This document shows, one piece after another, positions 32,712 through 64,000 of a stretch of 64,000 nt of DNA (its first letter is position 1; the number at the start of each line of letters is the position of its first letter). The notes below the pieces were generated by a model. It did not search any database. It was not told the DNA's origin and saw only the letters and a list, made by a program, of their open reading frames with translations. Position numbers and translations under genes: made by a program. Origin of the DNA: Calliopum simillimum (taxonomy: Eukaryota; Arthropoda; Insecta; Diptera; Lauxaniidae); contig OX638371.1 in assembly GCA_951812925.1 (NCBI GenBank), forward strand, positions 84,081,697 through 84,145,696, written 5' to 3'.

Positions 32712-34332
32712 CTACGCATGACTATCCATAAACTGTAGCTCTGAAAGCAGTAAAATTGTGTTGGGTAGAGGACGTGGTTGAGGTGATAAAATCATAATTG
32801 CTTGTCTATCCATGTCTACATCCGTACTGAAAAGTAAATAAATCTATGTATTTCCTTAAGTATGATAAAATTGAAAATGTGTAAACTTACACACAAACAA
32901 AACCTGCGATGTTTGTTCCAATTACATCTTCTTCAATAGATTCCGCAAAACTTACAGAAAGAATGTGATGTAATAAAGCAGTACTAGGTGTTACAGTAAC
33001 CAACTTGGTTTGATGGTCTTCTGCCTGATAAAAATATATTTTTTTACATACCAAAAACTATGTTTATTTGTGTACTTACTTTCATGCCAATTGGCAAACA
33101 AGAGTCTGGTAACGGTGGTGCCCCAATTTTATATAGCTTTAAGTCCGCAAATTTAACCTCGAAAGAAAATGGATAGAGCGGTGTACGTAGACCATAAAAA
33201 TATTCTTTAATTCGAAGATCACGTGTATCATGGCGCAACTCTTTGGATCGTTCTACAACTCCACCACTTTTTGGCAGCAAAACTACCTTCACAAATGAGG
33301 GGATATCACGCAGCAGCTCATTATAAAGTCGTTCTTGATCCAGTACAAATATGGCATTCACTTCAAATGCTTGCGCTGTGTGCAATAAATTGTTGTAACC
33401 ACCTCCTTTAACCCAACCACATGTGTTGATAACAATACCAGAGTGTTTGGCTGAAATTAAAACATGGCAAAATAAGTCGTATGTACAATAGAGCGAAGTT
33501 TAAATAGTTTATTCGGCAATGGAATGGTTCAATATATGTATAAAGAATTTCTGTAATATTTTATTTTAAGTAATTAGAAACTATGTATGCCGCTGCCCAT
33601 TTTGGGAAATGTAATACACTTACTTCTTTTATTTACAGTCATGGATTCAAGCGTTACTTCGGCCATTTTAGAAATAGCTGCTGCGTACAGCGCCGAATTA
33701 CCACCTGGTGAATTGTGCCCAAAGTGATAGACAAGTGGAGCAGTTTGTGAAAAACCCTCTTCAATGCTTGCTGGTCGTTCAATTAGTATGGTTGCTATAG
33801 TGCCTGGGATTGAAATAGCTCCTTGACCTACATCAATATCTGCGTAAAGTGGCCGTCTTCCCAGACGCACTGCGTAGTTCAGAAAAATGCGACACAAAGT
33901 GCTTTTACCCACATCCATTGGTCCCACCACCATTGCAATCGGTCCGCGTTCATCTTTTTCTTCGGCTAGGATACGCATTTGTTCCAACGCAGCATGACAA
34001 TTAAGATACTGAACCATTGGTGTATCCTTTGAAATGTAGAGTGCATCAGTCTTCCCGACAATGTTCAGTAAACAACCTTGATAACTAAAGATTGCTACCT
34101 TGGCACCGGTAAGGAACTCATATTTCTTTTTTTTAACCAATTCTGTGCCAAATAGCTCAGCAAATCCCGAATTAAGCTAAAAACAGCAATATGTATTTAG
34201 TAAAGATTTAAAATTTAGCACATTTCGACTCACCGTCACGTAGACTTTTGCATTCTTGTCTTCGACTTCGAAACGGAGCTCAGAATCTGCTTCCAGAGTA
34301 AAATCTTCTCCTTTCTCAGTTTCTTCAGTCAT
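32712..34332 (-). CDS. cbc: Clp1 polyribonucleotide 5'-hydroxyl kinase (5 exons, complete)
   Basis: Exons 34332-34234, 34176-33624, 33450-33080, 33024-32891 and 32826-32712 give 423 residues, against 425 in human CLP1. The N-terminal beta domain ([20 protein letters not shown]...) is followed by the P-loop GPMDVGKST (Walker A; the second residue before K differs little from the usual GPTDVGKST), [16 protein letters not shown] (Walker B region), [16 protein letters not shown] and the small C-terminal domain ending ELQFMDSHA. Clp1 phosphorylates RNA 5'-OH ends and is part of the cleavage factor II and tRNA-splicing endonuclease complexes in the nucleus. All borders are GT-AG. It is divergent with the CCDC102 gene 650 bp away, so they may share a promoter region. 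No defect seen. Confidence 0.97.
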
Positions 34333-34982
34333 CTTGTTTCATGAAAAAGATTCCTCAAAAATTGCCAAAAATAATGCAATGGAATCAGCTGATGAAAATA
34401 AAAAGCATTGGTCACGTTCAGAAGTTATAAATCCAAACTCAAACCAGTATTGCCTTGCACTCAGAGAATGAGAAAAAAGTATCAAAATAAATTAGAACAA
34501 ATTTACGTTTTCTAACACAAGGTGTATTTTTTGTGAACAGTTGATCTGTGCTCGTGTAAGCACATTTTTTTAAACTTATGGTAAAGCAACAACAAATGTG
34601 CTTAAATTAAAACAAAAAAAATAAGCATTCTTATTTAGCTGCGTAGAACTAAGCTTATTTGTTGTTGCTTTTCTATACGTTTCTCAGAATGTGCTTATAG
34701 CTCAGATAAACTGTCGTCGCTAATGATGGCCAAGTTTATTTTAGCGACACTTTTTTCGCAAAAGTTGTGAATTCGGCAACACTGCTTGCATTTTCACATT
34801 TTATGTATGTGTGTGAGAGAGTACTCTGTGAAAAATAAACAAGAATTGCAATTTTCTATTTGACAATAATTTTAAAACATCAACAAAAAGAGTTTATGAA
34901 AAAATCAAACTAAACTTATCAGAAACAAGAAAAATATTTCAAAAACTTAAGTACATTTTGATAAAAGCAAGTAGGATTAAAA
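34333..34982. promoter_or_regulatory. Divergent intergenic region of Clp1 and the CCDC102 gene
   Basis: 650 bp between two start codons facing away from each other. It contains an imperfect inverted repeat (AAAGCAACAACAAATGTGCT at about 34583, facing AAGCTTATTTGTTGTTGCTT at about 34652) with flanking TAAGCACAT/ATGTGCTTA, probably a small MITE. The rest must hold the two 5' UTRs and promoters. I could not assign a TATA box. Confidence 0.5.
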
Positions 34983-58810
<23,828 letters not shown>

Positions 58811-59108
58811 AGACTATTTTTTGTGTTTAATTATCTCAATTCGCTATATACTTAAGTAATCGCCCAACTCTTTTTTTAACTAATATTAAGATAGTTTAAA
58901 TTTAAGTTTAAGTTATACCTGTATTACTCCTAAGCTTTTTTACTATATTTTAACTGCCTTACTCATAATAATTTGTAATAGACCGTCTGTATGTATTTAG
59001 TTGGAATATACTCTATGCTCTTTAAGACCATTTTATGTAACTCTTGAGTTTTAACAACAATATGAAGACTCTTTCGTAAGTTTTTTTTTTTAAGGCAGAC
59101 TTTTATAT
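58811..59108 (+). other. 3' UTR region of the CCDC102 gene
   Basis: AT-rich sequence after the last candidate stop codon. I see no canonical AATAAA that I would assign with confidence and no other feature. Confidence 0.4.
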
Positions 59109-59347
59109 TTAAAAGTTAGATTTAAAATATACTTTAGTAACAAACACACTGTCATCCTTACATACGACAGGACGATCTACTCCTGCATTTTTTAAGCTCA
59201 TAAAACGTATGCAAGGTGGTTGGGAATCGGTAGAACACCGGATAATATTTTCGAAATTCGCAAAACCAACGGAGTTATTGGAGTAAGTACCCAAAGGGAG
59301 AAAAGTAATGTCATAATATGTTAATAAGTTGAAATAATGATATCGGT
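59109..59347 (-). CDS. Unidentified C-terminal exon
   Basis: Minus-strand open frame after an acceptor-like GATTATTAG: RYHYFNLLTYYDITFLPLGT, then YSNNSVGFANFENIIRCSTD, SQPPCIRFMSLKNAGVDRPV, VCKDDSVFVTKVYFKSNF and TAA (59111-59109). Three cysteines and a well-mixed composition suggest an extracellular or enzyme C-terminus. No upstream exon is found between here and 64000, because that DNA is filled with foldback elements. It converges with the CCDC102 gene. Family not recognised; could also be another gene fragment. Confidence 0.42.
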
Positions 59348-59884
59348 CTAATAATCAATTTTAATGGCACAAAATGTGTATAACATAACTTTACGCACTT
59401 AAAATCAAATGAATTGTTTTTTTAAGTGGAATAAATCCATAAATAAGCAAAAGTAATGTCAAACACATTTTGTGCTATAATATTCGGTTATTTGACCGAT
59501 TTTAAAGCTTAGTGCCATCGATTGGCGTTGGGAAATAACACCCAATGAGAATAATTTGTGCAAAATACATTAAAAATAACTATTTTTATATTTGTTTGCT
59601 GTTTTTTTTTTAATTTTTTTTTTTTTATGTTTGAATTTGTATATTGGCGATATTTCGCGGAACGTCATATTTATGGTGGCTGTCTTTCAAAACACTAGAG
59701 TAATATATTCGAAGAAAAAGAAACCACCAGATGGCCCACTTTCAATACGATCATATTTTTGTAATTTAGTTCTATTGGTAGTTTTATATATACATATGTA
59801 TGTATAATGTCATACAAAAATACGTAATTAAGGACCAGCATGTTGCGATCATATTCACAAAAAAACAAAAAACACAAAAAAAAA
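59348..59884. other. AT-rich flank
   Basis: Contains a weak inverted pair (GGCACAAAATGTGT at about 59375, ACACATTTTGTGC at about 59463) and a trace of the GGGCGTTATTTC family near 59530. Otherwise nothing. Confidence 0.4.
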
Positions 59885-62400
59885 AAACATGAGCAAATCC
59901 GAAAAATTCTTAAAATAGACGAGGAAAAAAACACCCGTGTCTCGTGGTTTTTCTCTAGCACGTCACATTTTTTTTAATCGATTTTTGAAGTTTTTAACTC
60001 CACTGTACATGAAAAACACAAAAACAGCGCATTCTAGTGTTAAATCGATGTATTTAACTATATGATCCTTACATCTGAGGTGCATTATGTGTTCAGAAAA
60101 CTTTAATCCTCTATATCCCCCATATATGGGTCATTTATACCCTTTTCCTAAAAAAGTGCAAAAATTACACCTAAAATGTGGGAATATTGAGTTAATATGT
60201 AGGGTAAGGGAGGGAAATATGGACCACCCATCTTTCTTTTTTAAATAAAACCCAAAATACATAAAACAAAACAATTAATTTTATGTCATTCATTAAAGGA
60301 AACAATTTAACAATATCTCATCAGGATAAAGAAAAAAAATTAAAAAACTGAAAATACTCAAAATGAAGATAAAAAAAAAGTGTAGTGTAATATGGACCAT
60401 ATAGTCCATTTGGTACAGAAGTTGCATATAAAAATGTCACTACCACATCCGGCACATTTTTCATGACTCCAAGAACGTCAGATTACACATTCAACCCAAA
60501 ATTCGCCACGTCGATCTTCTGAGTAAAGGGTATTACATCATATGCTTTTTTATCATTTTTTTCCTTTGTAGTTAACGAATTACATATAATGACCATCAGA
60601 CTCGTCGTGAAAACTGCAACTAGATTCCCCATCTGAAAAAGATTATAAATACATTTGTTTTTGAGGCTTTTTTCCCTGGTGGTCCATATTACCCACAGCA
60701 CGTGTTGGTGAAATAAATGGTTTTTTTATCAAAAACTCTTTTGGTTAATGAACTTATTTTTGCTAATAAATTATAAATGATATTCACTGACTTTATATAA
60801 ATAACCATTTATTTAAAAACGCGATGTCTTTTAAGTGAAATAATGAAATATACTCACTAGAAAAAAATTATCACTGATCTTTTTTTTAGAAAAAACAACT
60901 TTACACAAACATGCGACTTCACCGAACGCTAAAATCGCAATATTATAAGCTTTAGGTATTAGCGTTAAGTTTGAACATGAATAACGGTAAATTCTATGTA
61001 TGCAGTGGGAAATAACCGTGTGGTCCATATTACCCACGTAGTCCATATTTCCCTCCCTTACCCTACCACATAAATATTTGCTATAAAATTTCGAAACAAG
61101 TTGCTGAACACTAAAAAGTCGAAGTTTCATCAATGAGAACTTCTCACATCATATATTTATTACATCTCTGATGGGCTTTCCTTAAGTTATAAGCATTTTT
61201 CGTCTTAGGTGACTCCTAGTGAAATTTTCCATAGAATATTTCTGTAGAATAATTTAACCCATTGTAGCCCAGTTTTTTTGGGGGGGAAAAGGGGTTTGAA
61301 AAGACCCATAAGCACAGGATATAATGGGATAATGAGTTCTGGGAAAATGTCCAAAGTGTGATTTCGTCATGACCTTACGATAACAATTTTTAAAAAAATG
61401 CAGTTTTAGAGTTTTACTGTGGGGTGAAATTTCAAGATGTACCATATCTTGCTTTTTAGCTAAAATCCCCACGATTTTTTAAAAAATGCAGTTTTAGAGT
61501 TTTACAGTGGGATGAAATTTCGAAAATACGTTATTTTTTTGAATTTTAGCTAAAAAGCAAGATATGGTATATCTTGTTTTTAAGCTAAAATCCCAAGCAA
61601 GATATGGATGGTATATCTTGTTTTTTAGCTAAAATCCCCAAAAATAACGTATTTTCGAAATTTCACCCCACTGTAAAACTCTAAAACTACATTTTTTTAA
61701 AAATCGTTTTCCTAAGATCATGAAGAAATCACACAATGAACATTTTCCTAGAACTCATTAACCCATTATACCCTGTGCTTGTGGGTCACTTCAACCCCAT
61801 TTTCAAAAAAAAAAAAAAAAAACTGGGCTACAAGTATTCTACAAAAATATTCTATGGAATAGGAGTCACCTAAGACGAAAAATGCTTATAACTTAAGGAA
61901 AGTGCATTAGAGAAGTTCATATTGATTTGAACGATTTGTTGGCTTTCGGGATGAAATTTCGACTTTTAAGTGTTCAGCAACTAAGTAGTTTCGAAATTTT
62001 ATAGCACATATTTAAGTGGTACATATTGACTCAATATTCCCACATTTTAGCTGTAATTTTTGCACTTTTTTTAGTAAATCGGTATAAATGACCCATATGT
62101 GGGGGATGCAGAGGGTTAAAGTTTTCAACAAAAATATTCCTCGTAATATCCTGTATAAGTTTGCTGAACATATCTTGCACCTCAGATGTAAGGATCATAT
62201 GCGAGTAGTTAAATACATCGATTTAACACAAGAATGCGTTGTTTTTGTTTTTTTTTTTGATGTACGGTGGAGTTCAAAACTTGAAAAACCAATAAAATAA
62301 ATAATAAATAAAAAACGTGCTGAAAAAAACCACGAGACACAGGTATTTTTTTTTCAACATCTTTTTTAAGAATTTTTTGGATTTTCTCATGTGTTGTTCG
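59885..62400. repeat. Foldback element or palindrome of about 2.5 kb
   Basis: Outer arms: ACATGAGCAAATCCGAAAAA ... GTGTCTCGTGGTTTTTCTCT (59888-59955) pairs with AAAACCACGAGACACAGGTA ... TTTTCTCATGTG (62325-62393). Middle: TATGATCCTTACATCTGAGG with CCTCAGATGTAAGGATCATA. Inner: ACCATATCTTGCTTTTTAGC with repeated inverse copies near 61560-61640. The centre is near 61585. Arms are about 85-90 percent alike. The left arm is longer because it contains the element at 60202-61063. No coding sequence. Confidence 0.9.
60202..61063. mobile_element. MITE of 862 bp with TA target duplication, nested in the foldback arm
   Basis: Left end GGGTAAGGGAGGGAAATATG then GAC, right end its exact inverse (GTCCATATTTCCCTCCCTTA then CCC). 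TA flanks both ends (60200-60201 and 61064-61065). The other arm of the palindrome holds the uninterrupted site (TATGTACCACTT, reverse of about 62008-62025), with a single TA. Internal copies of GGTCCATATTACCCA repeat the terminal motif. TA duplication points to the Tc1/mariner/pogo superfamily. No transposase. Confidence 0.88.
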
Positions 62401-62691
62401 AAATTGTCGAACAGTGTTATATACCCAAACGCCAACAGCAAATTTATAAATATATTACTATGAATTTATTTACTGATACTCGAGGTCGCTGACGACAGTT
62501 GCTAGCTGTTTGGCCATTATTTTATGTAAAATAAGTAAAATTCAGAATTATCATTCGAATGTAATTTAATTTATTATTCGAAATTTAATATAGGAAAAAA
62601 ATGCTTAAAATCAAAATTAGGTGTCGTATTTTGCATTTTTTGTCTACATTCCCATTACTTTCCACTTCTGAGAATTATAAAATAAGTCATA

Positions 62692-63040
62692 CAAGCCTGT
62701 TCCGTAATCCGCGTGTTTTCAATTACTTTTCACTTAGGAGCCTTTGTGATGAAAATGGTAAGTCAATCGATAAAAAGTATTAGAATACTTTTTGCGGAGA
62801 ACTATACGCTCTACAAATAACATTGATTGGCATTAACGAAAAAGTAAACCGAAAAATTCGACTTTATCGAATATTTCCGAAATGGCTAATTTTTCGTTAA
62901 TATAAATAATGTTATTTGTAGAATCTGTAATTCCGCACAAAAAACATCCACATACTTTTTATCGCGTGACTCACCATTTTCAGCAAAAAGCCTCCTAAAT
63001 GAAAAGTAATTGAAAACACACGGATTACGGAACAGGCTTG
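62692..63040. repeat. MITE or foldback of 349 bp
   Basis: CAAGCCTGTTCCGTAATCCG followed by CGTGTTTTCAATTACTTTTC at the left faces GAAAAGTAATTGAAAACACA then CGGATTACGGAACAGGCTTG at the right. Inner segments (AATAACATTGATTGGCATTA vs TAATATAAATAATGTTATT) also pair loosely. A diverged relative of the left end is at about 19035-19090 (CAGGACTATTCTGTAGTCCG...). Non-coding. Confidence 0.88.
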
Positions 63041-64000
63041 ATATGTAGTTGTTTTTCAGGAGGAACAAGCAATCAATTTTTTTGTTCCTTAGGGGCATAG
63101 TAAATTGTGCTAAAGACCAACTGAATATGGTTTTTAAATAATTTATAAGCACACAAATTATATGCTCATAATAAGCATTACTGCTTCGATAAATATTTAC
63201 TTATAATAGTTTCTAAGAAGTTATTTAACAAATAAATACTATATCCAGTTACGCAATGTAATACTTGGTTGTTTTATTCATTTGAATTTTTTTTTGTCAT
63301 CTTAGTTTTGTAAATACATTTAATAGAGCGGTATTTTCTATTTACATATATGAAGATTTTGTTACCTAGCTGCAAATGAGTAGACGAAGAGAATGAAAAA
63401 GTTAAAAGTCTTGCAAGCTGCCACTAGACTAGACTGCTTTTAAAAACATTTGGAACATTTTTGTCAAAACTTGATAACCTTGCCATTTGATCGAAGAGAG
63501 AGTGAAGAACTTTGAAAACTGTGTCCACAGAATGAGATTTTGCACATACACACTGGGCCTCAATAAGTTACAGGTGCGAGTTTAATCTCAAGGGAAACTG
63601 AATACGTACGTCGATATATAATTGATTCCTGATGAAAAATTCGTTGGATTCAAAATCCTGTCCGCTCCTTTTGCAAAGTTATGCTTATTTTTCATTTTTA
63701 CGCGCCTGTTTTAATGTAGAGATATTACACTAGTTTACAGCCAAAATTAAAATGGGCTGCTGATTCCGAAAATCGCATTATTTTTTTTTTCTTTCGTGTC
63801 GTTTTCGAGATTTCGGTCATTTTCGGATTTTGGACCAAAAAAAAAAAATAGTTCCATTTAAATACAAATATCTCAAGAAACAATATTTGCATTTAAACGT
63901 ATTGTATTTCATATTAATGATAATTAAATTACCTACAAATAACGTTCAAATCACTTTTTGGTTGGTTTGTTAGTTTTGGCGAAATACATTGATTTCTAAA
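63041..64000. other. AT-rich end of the window
   Basis: I see no exon, repeat boundary or RNA gene in the last 960 bases. Confidence 0.4.

Noticed and set aside
62601..63152. Two frames sharing LFRNP-VFNYFS
   Set aside because: They are the inverted ends of the 349-bp MITE read on opposite strands.

Overview
The window is AT-rich eukaryotic DNA with short introns, GT-AG splice sites and proteins closest to those of flies. I read it as a brachyceran fly (Diptera). I cannot name the species. No bacterial, organellar or viral genome segment is visible.

Four genes look complete: nurim (70-1107, minus), Gas41/YEATS4 (2982-3799, plus), Clp1/cbc (32712-34332, minus) and glutaryl-CoA dehydrogenase (53178-54519, minus). 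A CCDC102-type coiled-coil gene (34983-58810, plus) can be followed through 13 exons, with a phase problem at the last one. Clp1 and the CCDC102 gene are divergent. The glutaryl-CoA dehydrogenase gene is nested, on the opposite strand, in a 19.5-kb intron of the CCDC102 gene.

The rest of the coding sequence is partial. From 3.9 to 17.5 kb the minus strand carries pieces of unrelated genes: two terminal exons of an unknown gene, an exon of a basic protein with a frameshift, two HEAT-region exons of SCYL2, a coiled-coil exon, an unknown cysteine-containing exon, a piece of the maleless/DHX9 helicase joined to dumpy exons, and the first three coding exons of pyruvate carboxylase. From 27 to 32.3 kb there is a broken FAF2 copy and the last exon of mitochondrial thiolase (Mtp-beta), tied together by an exact 589-bp tandem triplication.

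The main discovery is a 12.6-kb foldback element at 37991-50615 in the CCDC102 intron. Its terminal inverted repeats are nearly identical over at least 280 bp and it is flanked by a perfect 9-bp target duplication (acaaatttt). Each arm carries an array of a 173-180-bp repeat, with about 38 copies on the left and 8-9 on the right. The left arm also holds a nested 831-bp insertion with its own 9-bp duplication, and the right arm preserves the empty site.

Smaller palindromes and MITEs are frequent across the window (1.3, 8.3, 11.3, 16.2, 18.6, 19.5, 21.6, 26.0, 35.8, 61.1 and 62.9 kb). In two of them a MITE sits inside one arm. Degenerate mariner and Tc1-like transposase remnants lie in introns. 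Overall this looks like a repeat-rich region in which a few normal genes sit among foldback DNA and gene fragments.
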